NCBI GenBank assembly: GCA_046347625.1
Contig: JAXMFU010000004.1
Location: 124,001-188,000 of the forward strand
DNA length: 64,000 nucleotides
Origin: CAIMUS01 sp046347625
GTDB lineage: Bacteria > Pseudomonadota > Gammaproteobacteria > Competibacterales > Competibacteraceae
Direction of reading: 5' to 3'
The notes beneath the pieces were generated by a model. The model saw nothing but the letters and a program-made list of their open reading frames with translations, had not been told where the DNA came from and did not search any database. Below, one piece after another: positions 27,101 through 37,100 of this stretch. Position 1 is the stretch's first letter; each line of letters opens with the position of its first letter. The translations under genes and the position numbers were made by a program.

Positions 27101-27688
27101 TACCGCCAGATTCGGCCCCTGTAACCCAAGCAGATATGACAAGCGACCGCTGGCCGTACTACTGTCGTTGCCGGTCACCTGATAGATATCGGCAGGTCCG
27201 AACTCGGACAGAGTGTGCAGATAACCGCTGGCACTGATGCCGATAAATACTCCCGTTTGACTGTCGGCCAGAGACTCGGGACTCAGTCCCGCCTGTTCCA
27301 GGGCTTCCCAAGTGACTTCCAACAAGAGCCTTTGTTGCGGGTCAAGGCTAACCGCTTCACGCGGCGCCATGCCGAAAAACTCGGCATCGAAGTCCTCGAG
27401 TTGGTCAAGAAATCCGCCGTAACAGGATTCCCTCTTTCCGGCAACCGGCGGGTCCGAGTCATAATCGGCGTTGATCTGCCAACGCTCTTTGGGCATTTGC
27501 CGGATAGCATCGGTGCCATTGCGCAAAAGCTGCCAGTACGCTTCAGGGCTGGGAGCGCTGGGAAAGCGACATCCCAAACCGATGATGGCGATCGGTTCTG
27601 TTCTACTTTGTTCCAGCGCAGTGAGCTTGCCGCGCAGATCCTGCAAGGCCACCAGAGCGCGTTTTAATCTGAGCGTATGGTCATTCAT
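21185..27688 (-). CDS. Terminal PKS module with thioesterase: KS-AT-DH-KR-ACP-TE
   Basis: A 2167-residue type I PKS from ATG 27688, which overlaps the stop of the preceding gene (ATGAATGA); a start at 27808 lies inside that gene. An N-terminal helix (RLKRALVALQDLRGKL) is the class-2 docking partner of the previous subunit. KS: Cys in TACSSSLVA (about 198), His in ETHGTGT and KTNLGHLE. AT: GHSTGEY (about 651) and the unusual specificity motif HASH. DH: DHRVYEQVILP (about 958), where the Gly of HxxxGxxxxP is Glu, with partner Asp in ALADACLQV. KR: GGLGALG (about 1503) and LDD, predicting a B-type alcohol. ACP: GMDSLTS (about 1793). TE: GHSLGS (about 1968), with a CurM-like Glu in LVLVEP and final His in GGHSLHLE. 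It releases the product. Confidence 0.93.
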   Translation of the reverse strand: MNDHTLRLKRALVALQDLRGKLTALEQSRTEPIAIIGLGCRFPSAPSPEAYWQLLRNGTDAIRQMPKERWQINADYDSDPPVAGKRESCYGGFLDQLEDFDAEFFGMAPREAVSLDPQQRLLLEVTWEALEQAGLSPESLADSQTGVFIGISASGYLHTLSEFGPADIYQVTGNDSSTASGRLSYLLGLQGPNLAVNTACSSSLVAVHLAVTSLRNGECDLALAGGVNALLTSDVTTAFYQAGAIAADGRCKTFAATADGYVRSEGCGVVVLKRLSNALADGDNVLASIRGSALNQDGRTNGLTAPSGRAQQAVIRQALNNAGVAPAQISYVETHGTGTALGDPIEVNTLGAVFHEREQPLLLGAVKTNLGHLEAAAGMAGLIKVVLALQHGEIPPNLHFSTPNPHIPWEDLPVTVPTCLTLWRTGKRLAGVSAFGFSGTNAHVVLEEAPVPAPMPAAVERPWHLLALSAKTHAGLLELASRYADHLIQHPTLPPGDICFTANIGRSHFQHRLSAAAKSASELQSELRTVVEGKRSFQVAIGSALPARPKIAFLFTGQGSQYVDMGRQLYATNLLFRHLIDHCDKTLRPLLGESLRAVLYPESRQADNAEVCQANSTIDETAIAQPALFALEYALATLWQSWGIKPDIVLGHSTGEYAAACIAGVFSLEEGLQLIARRARLVQAVSSGGATAAVLASPARVTEVIALFADKVSLAGVNGPEETLISGSADAVDTVLSILKEAGITSRRLPILHASHSPLMDSVLDEFEQIARQVHYHAPRIKLISNVTGEPLYHIDAAYWRRHLREPVRFMAGIKQLEAESCQVMLEVGPQPVLLWLGRQNWSGSHQVSWLASLWPIHEDWEQLLQSLGELYVRGVEIDWKSFDRDYSRRKVILPTYPWQRQRYWLSKRTHRSEGVARAGGNSHPLLGKRIHCVAFQNNEILFETRLGADFPIYFSDHRVYEQVILPTTAYLEMALQAGAALLATEQLAIDNFAIHQALRLPEEGVGKTVQISLTPERSGYTCRIYAAIADSVPSAHPAAACSWNLHAEGYLRTADPLPLETMDLTALQAAVTEVIDVDEFYRISQERNLGYGSNFRLIRQLWRGASIALGRVRLPENLMQETTLYKLHPALADACLQVAGALFLEDEKTYLPIGVERLQWVSPPGMEVWCKARIRSRQQETITIDFSLGTTEGQLIASIQGLQIKPTTHQAILHQEAWHDWLYQIDWQVQARWSTPTESSPLASEHDRPEWLSGSDTQQVLNRHAKNSRWLIFADTQGISQALALLLRDRGEEPCLVLPGDHYEQIGKHTFRIDPTADADYRTLLDANPELSGIIHGWSLDFTVGGTATAPENLSAERLKAAAFAGCGTLLPLIQAMTDRIPLPSLWLVTQGAVACSEYPAAELNPALPGLPQSLLWGMANVIALEYPDVGCVQVDLDPQATAQEAAQALLEEMSAPRSGSIEEHVAFRHQVRHVARLTRLRLQHEDAPCSVKVRETGTYLITGGLGALGLLVAQWLVAQGAGQLVVMGRSKPKADAQRQLDALIQKGARVTIVQADVTDAEQVAAVISSIDAAYPLRGVIHAAGVLDDGALVNQSWARFTPVLAPKVEGAWHLHTLTRELALDFFILFSSAASLLGSAGQANHAAANAFLDALAHYRRSVGLPALAINWSAWSEVGQAARLVTQMQHSGMGAISPGQGVKLLEHLVAQPYAQIGVVPIDWSRFSSSSSFLRRFQQSKTAFQKDLILEKLAARNPDDRARLLLTHIQEQVAQILHYAGAALIPTTKHFREIGMDSLTSMELRNRLQSTLNCQLPAGTVFNYPTVTSLATYLALFLVPGNDDTRPPADRAVQPSDSPRVYPLPPPTAPLPIYERKLEVGGFTLNVCEWGADNDVLLVCVHGIMDHGASWEMVARSLVANGYRVIAPDLRGHGHSSHIGQSESYQLRDFIGDLDRILRQLDLNSVTLVGHSLGSMIATLYTNVRPGRISSLVLVEPMLPARAGLQTFADQIATHLSDMDRSPVDKARRHAIMANLGTAAECLRQVTPAMSEEMALQMAERLTQDQEGGLVWRWDARLNSPVERLYEGLAQEEYLTMLARIQVPITVVYGACGWLEQEEKKLLQTAIPNVRPVILHGGHSLHLEAPLELAEVICEAGNSKVIRPSKLAE

Positions 27689-30600
27689 AGTGGCGCTCAC
27701 CTGCCAACACTTGCAGTTCCTGGTCCAGCAGGCCCCCCAGTTCATCTTCCGAGAGTCGATCCAGGGCCTGATGCCGGTGTTGTTCGCCGGGTGCCAGGTG
27801 CGCCGCATCGGCGGGAAAGAGTTCCTGCGCCAAATAGCCGCACAGCTTGTCCACAGTGGGATACTCGAAGGCCAACGTGGCGACCAACTTGATCTCGAAG
27901 GTGCTTTGCAGGCGATTTCTTAACTCCACTACCATCAACGAATCCATCCCCAGGTCGGAGAAGGCTTGTTTGGAATCCATGTGCGTGCCCGCAGGCCAGC
28001 CCAGGACCTTGGCGACCTGCGCCCACACCTGCTCACTCAGGAGCGCCTGACGGGCGGCGACGGGGGCTTTTAGTAATTGCTGCCGCACGCTGTCTGTCTC
28101 CATAATCGGCGTCGGTTGTGAGGGCAGCAACGCTTCGAGCAATGGCGTCTTCTCCGGTAACTGGCCTGCCGCCACGAAGGCTGACCAGTCGATCGCGAAG
28201 GCGCCGACGTGAGTCAAATCCGGGCGGTTGAATAATCGGGCAAAGAGTCGCCGCCCGTAGGCGGGCGCAATCAGCTTCATCCCCTGAGCTTGGATCCGCT
28301 CGGCCTGTCGGGCAGCCATGCCTTCAGCCGCCCAGGGCCCCCAGCTGATGCTCAAGCCCGGCAGTCCTAGCGCACGCCGCTGATAAACCAGGGCATCCAT
28401 AAAGGCATTGGCGGCCGCATAACCTCCTTGCCCCGGCGATCCCAACAAGGAAGCCATGGAGGAAAAACAAACGAAGAAATCGAGCGGCAACGCCTGGGTC
28501 AAGCGGTGTAAATGCCACGTTCCCCAGACCTTCGGCGCCATCACCCGCCTGAAGCGCTCCATGGACTGCTGGGTAAGCACACCGTCGTCCAGCACCCCGG
28601 CGGCATGGACGATTCCCTTCAAGGGAGCCATCTCGGCACAGAGGGCCAGGAGTCGGGCCACGTCGGCTGCGCGGGCCACGTCGGCAATCGCTACCCGCAC
28701 CTCGGCACCGGCCGCCTCCAGACAGCGGATGGCCACGTCGGCCGCGTTCGTCGCCTGCCGGCGTCCGCTCAACACCAAATGTCGTGCGCCGTCATCGACC
28801 AACTGCTCGGCTACCTGCAGGCCCAGGGCCCCTAGACCGCCGGTGACAAGGTAGCTGGCGTCCGCCCGAATGCTGGGTCGTTGGGCAAACGAGATGATCA
28901 CCTTGCCCATGGACTTCGCCTGCTGCATGAAGCGGAAGGCATCGGTCGCCTGCTGCATGGGGAACACCGTGTAGGGCAGTGGCCTGAGCTTCCCGGCCTC
29001 GAACAGCGCCACCAGTTCACGCAGCATTCTCGGCACGAGCTCCGGCGCTTGCTCCATGACCTCACCCAAGTCAAAGGCATGGTAGGCGACGTCGGGACGG
29101 TGACGACGCGCCTGCTCGGTACTCCAGATGCCCAGCTTGCCGATCTCCACAAAGCGACCGCTGCGACCTAGGGCCGCAAAGCTGCGCTCGATAAATTCGC
29201 CGTTCAAGCTGTTGAGCACTACGTCGACACCCCGTCCTGCGGTGATTGCCAGCACCTGCGTCGCAAAGTCCAGGGTACGCGAGTTCATGACGTGAGTCAC
29301 GCCCGAGGCCCGCACAAAATCCCATTTCTCCGGGCTGGCCGTGCCGATAACCTCAGCCCCCAGAGCCTGCGCCAACTGAACAGCCGCCTGGCCGACGCCA
29401 CCGCCGGCGGCATGGATCAAGACCCGCTCACCGGCCTGAAGGTCCGCCAATTCCTTCAGACCGTAGTAGGCTGTCACGAAGGCGAGTGGAAGAGTGGCGG
29501 CCTGTGCAAAGCTCAAGCCGGCGGGAATCCGCACCAGTTGTGCCGCCGGCACCGTGATGTAATTCGCAAAGCTTTCCTGGGTTAGCCCCATGACGGCATC
29601 ACCGCCGGTCAGCTCCGTGACCCCGCTGCCGATCGCGGTGACGATGCCGGCGCACTCGGCGCCCAGCGGAACCTGCGCAGCCTGATGGATGCCCAGTTGC
29701 TCGGCGTAGTAATCCCGCAACAGGCCCAGGGCCGTGAGCACATCCCGAAAATTAAGGCCCGCCATCCTGACCTCCACGACCACTTCGCCCGGTCCCGGCA
29801 CCGCCTGCGTTTGCGGCCGCCATTGCAACTGTTCCAGCGTTCCATAGTCGGCCAACCGTAGCTGCATAGGCTGTTTAGGCTCCATCGATTCCTCTTGCCG
29901 GTACGACAGCCGCGCCACCTGGCGCCTGCCTCGCAGATAGGCAATCTGATTTTCCCGAGTGTCGGCGCGTAACTCTTCCAGCAAGGTTTGCACGCTATCG
30001 AAGCGGCCGGCGCTGGCCAGGTCCAGGCAGGTGCAGCCCCAGTCGGGCAACTCAGCCATGAGCGTGCGTCCCAGCCCCCAAAGCGCTCCCTGGGCCATTC
30101 TCGTGCCAGTCTGTAGGGTTATATGAGGCTGCACGAGAGTATCCTCGTGACAGCCCTGAGTGACCAGCCACAGGTGCGGCTGCTCTTCAACTTGCAGCAA
30201 CGCCTGCACCAGGTGTAACGCTCCGCCGCATAACTGCTCGGTCCATTCGGGCACGCTGCTCACCACCTCGGCGGCTGGCTCTATGCCCCATAAATAGATC
30301 GCGCCGCCTTGGTGCAGCGGACCCACCGTTTGCACTAGGTGTCGGAAATCCTCCGGCGCCGCGGGATTAACCATCATCATGGCCGGCGTGACGCCCGAAC
30401 CGGAGGGCTTTAGCGTGGCGTAGCGATCACCCATAACCACCAGGGTCGCTGACATGCCTTGCGCCTCGAGCCGGGAGGCCAGTTCCTCACCCAGCCCCTG
30501 CGCCTTACCAAAGACGAGCCAGTGACCCGATAGTGCGCGCTTAGCGTCGAGGGCCTGGGCCTGCCATTGGAGCGTATAGAACGGATCCTCGGAGATAGCA

Positions 30601-33600
30601 TAGCTCGGCAATGCAGCGGCCGAGACCTGGCGTTCCTCGAAGCCGATGACTTCGGCGATGACCCGACCCCGGCTGTCCAGCAACTGGAAGTCCCACTTGC
30701 GCTCGCCGATCGCCCGGATATGGCACCACCATTCGCCTTCCCCGGACGCTTCAAGGCCCGGCGGATAAAAACGCAAGGTTTGCAATGCAAAGGGCAAACC
30801 CGCCGCCGTCGCGCGCGCGCCCAATGCCGGCCCCGACAGGTGGAAGCAGCCATCCAACACTCCAGGGTGCAACTCGTATCCGGCCAGACTGCCGCCAGTA
30901 TCGGATCGGCGTAGCCTGCCCAGTGCCTCGCCCCGGCCCTGCCAGATGTCGGTCAGCCAGCGAAAGCCGGCGCCAAGCTGGAAACCCTGCATCGCCGGGG
31001 AGCCATAGAGCGCTTCCAGCGGCAGCCCGTGGGGGCAGGCGGCGCACAAGCTGGAGAGCGACACCGCCTTGGGTCTCTGGGCCGCTTCGGTTATTACTTG
31101 TCCTAGGGCGTGGATCTTGGCTTGCGCTCCAGGGTGTTGCGGATCGATGCTGACAAGTTGGAACGTGATGCCCGCGGCACTTTTCCCGGCAGTAAACACG
31201 AGTTGCACGGTGCGCTCCTTATCCACTACCAGCGCTTCGGGGAAGACCACGTCCTCGAGCCGACAAGCCGCCGTTCCGAACGCCAGTTCGACGGCATTCA
31301 AAACCATCGCCAGATGACAGGCTCCCGGTACGAGCACGGCGCCATGAACCCGATGCTCGGCCAGCCAGGGCTGTGCTTGCAGGCTGAACTCGGTCTCAAA
31401 CAGGGTGGCGCCAAGTACGGACGATTTGATCATTTTATCGATCAGAGGGCGCAGGGCCACGGCGCCCGGTGGTTTTGGCGCTTCCACCCAATAAGTGTCT
31501 CGTTGCCAGGGATAGGTCGGTAACGCCACTTTATGCCGGTGCCCGGCGTGATCCTGGTTGAAGCCTTTCCAATCGACGGCCGCCCGCCGTATGTAGAGTT
31601 CACCCAGACTCGTCAGCAGTTGTTGGCGGTCATCGTATCCCCGACGCAGGCTCGGCAACCACGTCCCATCATCATCCGGCAAAGACTGGCGTCCCATCCC
31701 CAACAGGATGGGTTGGGGACCAATTTCGATGAAGACCTCGGCTCCCTGCTCATGCAAGGTCGCTATTCCATCGGCGAAGCGTACTGTCGCCCGCAGTTGC
31801 TGTACCCAGTACCCGGGGGTTGCCACGGCTTCGGTAGCCAGTCCGCCGGTCACGCTCGATATCAAAGCCAGCTCGGGCGCCGTGTAGCTGATGGTTTGGG
31901 CAACGGCGCGAAACGCCTCCAGGATCGGCTCCATCAGGGGAGAATGAAAGGCATGGGAAACGGTCAATGGGCGCGTTTTGACGCCTTCCGCCGCTAGGGT
32001 TGTCGCAATGGTCTGTACGGCCTCGGGCTTGCCGGAAATGACGACGCTCCGCGGACCGTTTACCGCGGCAATGGAGACCTCATGACGGTAGGGTGCAATG
32101 AGCGGTTGCAGCAAACTCTCGCCGGCCTGCACCGACAGCATGGTTCCGGCCGCGCATGACTGCATCAGTCGTCCGCGAGCCACGACCAGTTTCAGACCGT
32201 CTTCCAGGCTGAAAACGCCTGCTGCACAGGCCGCCACGTATTCTCCCACGCTATGGCCTATGAGCCACTTGGGTTCAATACCCCATGATTTCCACAGTTG
32301 GAAAAGCGCGTACTCGATGGCAAACAAAGCGGGTTGGGTGTAAACCGTTTGATCAATGAGGGCCGACTCGCCCGTCGGGTACAGAACGGCAAGCAGCGAC
32401 TCCCCCATCGAGTGGCGTAAGAGTTCGTCACAATGGTCGATGGTCTGACGGAAAACGGAACAGGTTTCATACAGCGTCTGTCCCATACCGGCGTATTGCG
32501 AGCCTTGCCCGGTAAAGAGGTAGGCGATTCCGCCGCTGGATACAGCGATGTCCTGTGACGGGAGCCGCCCGGCTTGCAACCGGTCGAGTAGTTGCCCGCG
32601 AAGCTGCGCTTTCGATTCGGCCACCACGGCCCAACGTTGCTGAAAGTGTTGGCGTCCGGTCTGGGCGGTATAACAGATGTTGGCTAGTTCCGCCTCTGGT
32701 CGAGAGTCCAGATAGTCGATATAGCGCTGTACGAGCGCCTCCAGGGCCGGTAGCGTTTTTGCGGACAGGGTCAACAGGTGCCAGCCCGGCTCGCCAGAAA
32801 CGGCAGGGGCCCGGGGAGCGGCTTCCAGTACCAGATGACAATTGGTTCCACTGAAACCGAAGGCGCTTACCCCCGCCAGGCGCGGGCCGGCGGGCCAGGG
32901 AGTCGGTTCCACCGGCACACTGGCCGGCAGATTCTGCCAATCGATATAAGGGTTCGGTTGGTGAAAATGCAAACTGGGAGGAATTTCCCCGTGATGCAAG
33001 GAAAGCACCGCTTTGATAAAGCCGGCGATACCGGCGGCGGATTCCAGATGCCCCATGTTGGTTTTTACTGAACCGACCAGGAGCGGTTCTTGCCGTTGGC
33101 CGAATACGGCGCCAAGGGCGCCCATTTCAATAGGATCGCCCAAGGTCGTTCCGGTACCATGCGCTTCGACGTAATGTATCTGCGTTGGCTCCACTCTGCC
33201 GTCGGCCAGAGCTTGCCGAATCACGGCTTGCTGCGAGGGTCCACTGGGCACTGTCAGGCCACTGGTGCGACCATCGTGGTTGATGGCAGAGCCGCGAATC
33301 CATGCCAGGCTGTTGTCACCGTCGGCCACGGCGGTGGAAAGGCGTTTCAAGACAACCATGCCACAGCCTTCAGAACGCACATAGCCGTCGGCCGCGGCGG
33401 CAAAGACTTTGCAACGACCATCGGGTGCCAGCATGCGAGCTTTAGCGATATTGATGCTGATATCCGGGATCAGCAGCAGATTGACGCCCCCGGCCAGTGC
33501 CATCTCGCATTCATGGTTGCGCAGACTCCGGCAGGCCAGGTGCAGCGCGACCAAGGATGACGAGCAGGCCGTATCGACTGACAGGGTCGGTCCGGTGAGA

Positions 33601-34172
33601 TCCAGAAAATAAGCCAGGCGACCGCTCGCCGTGCTCAGGTCGTTGCCCGAGGACAGATAACTGTCGATCTCGCTTTCACCCTGCCTCAGCAGTAATTGCA
33701 AATAGTCACGGTTACAAATCCCGATGAATACCCCGGTTTGTTTGGGTATCCGGGGCGGCGCCAGGGCGGCATTTTCCAAAGCTTCCCAACTCAGCTCCAG
33801 CAGCAAGCGCTGTTGCGGATCGAGCTTGACCGCCTCGCGCCGTGAGATATTGAAAAACAGGGGGTCGAATTGGTCGACCGCGCTAATAAAGCCACCAAAA
33901 CGCGTCGATATTTTGCCCGGCGCTTCCGGGTCCGGATCGTAGTAGGTCGCTATATCCCAGCGTTCTTTCGGTACCTCGGTGATAGCATCTTTGCCGTTGC
34001 GCAATAACGCCCAGAACTCGTCCAGGGTATTGGCGCCGGGAAAGCGGCAGCTCATTCCGACGACGGCAATCGGTTCGTGTTGCGCATCTTCCAAGGACTC
34101 GACCTTGGTCTTCATTTGCTGTAGCGCCAGCAAAGCCCGTTTGGTCGGAGACAGTTCTATCGGCGTGGACAT
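27681..34172 (-). CDS. Fully reducing PKS module: KS-AT-DH-ER-KR-ACP
   Basis: 2163 residues. It opens with a docking helix (SPTKRALLALQQMKTKVESL, residues 8-27) that pairs with the C-terminal helices of the upstream NRPS-PKS protein. KS: TACSSSLVA (about 200), EAHGTGT, KTNMGHLE. AT: GHSVGEY (about 638) and SHAFHSPLM (about 741), predicting malonyl-CoA. DH: HRVHGAVLVP (about 937), a full HxxxGxxxxP, with partner Asp in VLDGCFHLS. ER: NADPH loop HAAGGGVGQAAV (about 1587). KR: GGLGALG (about 1778) and LDD. ACP: GMDSLMV (about 2077). The C-terminal tail LSEDELGGLLDQELQVL is a class-2 docking helix pair for the next subunit. Predicted result: one saturated two-carbon extension. All domains look active. 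Confidence 0.95.
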   Translation of the reverse strand: MSTPIELSPTKRALLALQQMKTKVESLEDAQHEPIAVVGMSCRFPGANTLDEFWALLRNGKDAITEVPKERWDIATYYDPDPEAPGKISTRFGGFISAVDQFDPLFFNISRREAVKLDPQQRLLLELSWEALENAALAPPRIPKQTGVFIGICNRDYLQLLLRQGESEIDSYLSSGNDLSTASGRLAYFLDLTGPTLSVDTACSSSLVALHLACRSLRNHECEMALAGGVNLLLIPDISINIAKARMLAPDGRCKVFAAAADGYVRSEGCGMVVLKRLSTAVADGDNSLAWIRGSAINHDGRTSGLTVPSGPSQQAVIRQALADGRVEPTQIHYVEAHGTGTTLGDPIEMGALGAVFGQRQEPLLVGSVKTNMGHLESAAGIAGFIKAVLSLHHGEIPPSLHFHQPNPYIDWQNLPASVPVEPTPWPAGPRLAGVSAFGFSGTNCHLVLEAAPRAPAVSGEPGWHLLTLSAKTLPALEALVQRYIDYLDSRPEAELANICYTAQTGRQHFQQRWAVVAESKAQLRGQLLDRLQAGRLPSQDIAVSSGGIAYLFTGQGSQYAGMGQTLYETCSVFRQTIDHCDELLRHSMGESLLAVLYPTGESALIDQTVYTQPALFAIEYALFQLWKSWGIEPKWLIGHSVGEYVAACAAGVFSLEDGLKLVVARGRLMQSCAAGTMLSVQAGESLLQPLIAPYRHEVSIAAVNGPRSVVISGKPEAVQTIATTLAAEGVKTRPLTVSHAFHSPLMEPILEAFRAVAQTISYTAPELALISSVTGGLATEAVATPGYWVQQLRATVRFADGIATLHEQGAEVFIEIGPQPILLGMGRQSLPDDDGTWLPSLRRGYDDRQQLLTSLGELYIRRAAVDWKGFNQDHAGHRHKVALPTYPWQRDTYWVEAPKPPGAVALRPLIDKMIKSSVLGATLFETEFSLQAQPWLAEHRVHGAVLVPGACHLAMVLNAVELAFGTAACRLEDVVFPEALVVDKERTVQLVFTAGKSAAGITFQLVSIDPQHPGAQAKIHALGQVITEAAQRPKAVSLSSLCAACPHGLPLEALYGSPAMQGFQLGAGFRWLTDIWQGRGEALGRLRRSDTGGSLAGYELHPGVLDGCFHLSGPALGARATAAGLPFALQTLRFYPPGLEASGEGEWWCHIRAIGERKWDFQLLDSRGRVIAEVIGFEERQVSAAALPSYAISEDPFYTLQWQAQALDAKRALSGHWLVFGKAQGLGEELASRLEAQGMSATLVVMGDRYATLKPSGSGVTPAMMMVNPAAPEDFRHLVQTVGPLHQGGAIYLWGIEPAAEVVSSVPEWTEQLCGGALHLVQALLQVEEQPHLWLVTQGCHEDTLVQPHITLQTGTRMAQGALWGLGRTLMAELPDWGCTCLDLASAGRFDSVQTLLEELRADTRENQIAYLRGRRQVARLSYRQEESMEPKQPMQLRLADYGTLEQLQWRPQTQAVPGPGEVVVEVRMAGLNFRDVLTALGLLRDYYAEQLGIHQAAQVPLGAECAGIVTAIGSGVTELTGGDAVMGLTQESFANYITVPAAQLVRIPAGLSFAQAATLPLAFVTAYYGLKELADLQAGERVLIHAAGGGVGQAAVQLAQALGAEVIGTASPEKWDFVRASGVTHVMNSRTLDFATQVLAITAGRGVDVVLNSLNGEFIERSFAALGRSGRFVEIGKLGIWSTEQARRHRPDVAYHAFDLGEVMEQAPELVPRMLRELVALFEAGKLRPLPYTVFPMQQATDAFRFMQQAKSMGKVIISFAQRPSIRADASYLVTGGLGALGLQVAEQLVDDGARHLVLSGRRQATNAADVAIRCLEAAGAEVRVAIADVARAADVARLLALCAEMAPLKGIVHAAGVLDDGVLTQQSMERFRRVMAPKVWGTWHLHRLTQALPLDFFVCFSSMASLLGSPGQGGYAAANAFMDALVYQRRALGLPGLSISWGPWAAEGMAARQAERIQAQGMKLIAPAYGRRLFARLFNRPDLTHVGAFAIDWSAFVAAGQLPEKTPLLEALLPSQPTPIMETDSVRQQLLKAPVAARQALLSEQVWAQVAKVLGWPAGTHMDSKQAFSDLGMDSLMVVELRNRLQSTFEIKLVATLAFEYPTVDKLCGYLAQELFPADAAHLAPGEQHRHQALDRLSEDELGGLLDQELQVLAGERHYE

Positions 34173-34191
34173 GCTGCTACCGTTCCTCGAT

Positions 34192-37100
34192 CTAAAAATT
34201 AAGGTGCGCCAGCTCTTGAAGCAGTAAAGCTTCCGCCTGCGCCTCCGAAAGCTGGTGCACTGCGGGTGCTGCCGGGGTCTCTGGTTTTTCTGCTTGGCGC
34301 TCCGGCGGTGTGGAAAATAATTTCCGGCTCAAGTAGTCGAGCAATGCCGCTAAGGTCGGATAATCGAAGGCCAAGGTGACGGGCAAGGCGCAATTCAGGC
34401 TGCGGCTGAGACGATTTCGCAGTTCGATGGATGTTAATGAATCCATGCCCAATTCGAACAAGCCAAGCGTCGCCTCGAGCGGCTCCGCCGGATTCCGTCC
34501 CAGTGCCTGAATCACCTGGGATTCCAGGTGAGCCGCTAACAGCGCTGGTCGCTTCTCCTTGGGCGCCGCGTCGAGTTGCTGCCGGAATGTCGATTCCGGT
34601 TCGGACGTGGCCGACAGCGAAGGCGCTGCGCTGAAAGCCGCGAAGAACGGTGAGCGCACCTGTTGCAGAAACCGTGGCCAATCCATAGGCATGACGCCGA
34701 CCTGGACTGGTTGCTCCAGCAGCAGCCGTTCCAGGAAGTGCACTCCCTGTTCTGGAGTCATGCTGCCCTCGCCCCGTTGCTGCAGCCGCTCCTCGAGCTG
34801 CCGCCGGGCGGTGGCGCCGATCTCGCTCCAAGGGCCCCAGTTGATAGACAGTGCCGGCAATCCCTGCCGCCGGCGATACCAAGCGAGTGCATCGAGGAAG
34901 GTGTTCGCCGCCACATGGTTGGCCTGCCCGGCCGTGCCCAACAGAGCGGAGCTGGAAGAAAAGAGCACGAAAAAGTCCAGCGGATAATGCCGAGTTAATA
35001 GATGCAGGTTCCAGGCGCCATAGACTTTAGGCGCTATGACGTTTTCAAAACGTGCCCAGCTTTGCTGCTGGATTACACCATCGTCCAAGCTGCCGGCAGC
35101 ATGGATAATACCCCGCCAGGGCGGCGCGAATGACTCGATTGCAGCCAACGCCTGCGCCAGTTGTTCGCGATCGGCCACGTCGGCCCGCCGGATAGCGACT
35201 CGGGCGCCGGCGTGCTCGAGTGCCCGGATCTGCTCACAGGCAGAGGGGGTGGGCTCGCTGCGGCCGAGCAGGCTGATATAGCGTGCACCTCGCTCAACCA
35301 GAAAGCGCGCCACCCTCAAGCCCAACCCACCCAGGCCGCCGGTAATCAGATAACTGCCCTCGGGCTTTAGCTGGAGCGGCGTTGGGGCCGGCGGTTGCCG
35401 CCATTGCGGCTGAGCCAATCTTGCTACGTAACGACACTGGTTGCGAAACCCCACCTGATCTTCGAGTCGCTCGGGAGGCAGGGACGAAAACATCTCTGCA
35501 CCCACGGTATGCACCTCTTCAGCCGTTGCCTGGGGGTCTAAATCCAGACAGACGCAATGCAGCTGTGGATGCTCTAGGGTAATGCTCTTGCCTAACCCCC
35601 AGAGGGGCGCTTGCATAACCTGGTTTACGGACTGGCCGTCCACAGCCTGAGCGCCACGCGTTACCAGCCACAGCCGCGGCGCCACCGCATATTCCTTAAG
35701 TAGAGTTTGCACCAAGTGCAGCGTACTGCCGCAGCTGTTGAGCATGGCCTGCCGCAAGGTTTCACTGCAAACCGGTGAAGCGTCACTTTCCTGCCCATCC
35801 AGACTCCAGCAGTGGACAATGCTGTCTACGGCAGGAAGGGTCCGTAACAGTCGCTGGAAGTCTGTCGGGCTGGCTGGATCGAGTTCGAACGTATCGTGCG
35901 ACACGGCCCGAAAGGCCGCGCCAGCGAAGGCTAGCGTACATGGCGCGTTGCGGGCGTGTAACCAGTCCGCCAACCGCTTACCGAACTGCTCGCCAGCGTC
36001 GGCCAGAATTAGCCAATGTCCGGCTTTGTGGTCCGATGAGTGATCTACCGCCGAGGTCGCCTCCGCCCGTGCGATGATTACCGCCTCGCGCGGCAGCGTA
36101 AGGCCCGGTTCCTTCGCCTCCCCGATCGAAGTCATGGCGATGTCGGCAAACCCGGTCTCCGCTAACAGGGTTTGCCACCCGGCAGGCGGTAACAGAGGAT
36201 GCGACGAGCGCCGATCGTAATCGGTAAATCGCCACCACCCCTCGGTCAGGCCAAAGGTCAAATCCACCCAGGCCAAAGGCGCGGTGTCTTCCATGAGCAC
36301 CAACAAGCCGTTGGGCGCCAGCAACCGGCGAACGTGAGTCAGGGTCCGCCGCAGGTCGGCGGTGGCGTGCAGCACATCGGCCGCCACGATTAAGTCGTAC
36401 CGACCGGCTTCGAATCCCTGGGTTTGGGGCTCTTGCTCGAGGTCCAGAATGGCATAACGAACAAAGGGATAGTCTCGATAGGTCTCCTGGGCCTTGACGA
36501 TGAAAAAGGTGCTGACATCAGTAAAGGTGTACTCCGTCTGCTGGGCAGGCAGGTGGGGTAACAAGTAGGCGGTCGTCCCTCCGGTACCTGCACCGAGCTC
36601 CAAAATGCGCCAGCCGCGTCCGGGCGGCAACTGTTCCAAAGCCGCCAGTACCGCCTGTTGAACCAGGGTATGGGCGATCCGCAGGATGGGCGCTCCCCGG
36701 TAATACTGAGCCAGTGTGGCGGTATCACCCGCCGGGAACAGAACCTGGATCGGATCGCACGTGCCACGCAACACCTGAGGAAGTTGCGGCCCGCAACGGG
36801 CGAGCAGGGTAACTTCCGCGGCGGCCTGCGGGCAGTCGATGGAACGGATCAGCGTCTGCGGATCCTGAGCGGCAGGACACGAACGCACTTCCCAGTACTC
36901 GCCTCGAGCGTGGAGGAATCCCGCGTTCGCCAACAGGGCCAAGAGCCGATCCAGCAGTGGCAGGTGTTGGCGGGCTACCCCCAGTTCGGCGGCTTTCTGC
37001 GCGCTGGCAAAGCGCTCGCCGGACTGCATCGACCATCCCATGGTAGTGAAAGCGTTCAAGACATAGGCAATGCTGCACGCTTCGAGTTGGGCCTGGGCCT

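Noticed and set aside
27688..27808. Longer N-terminus of the terminal PKS starting at 27808
   Set aside because: The extra 40 residues lie inside the preceding gene's coding end; the ATG at 27688 overlaps that stop and begins a normal docking helix.
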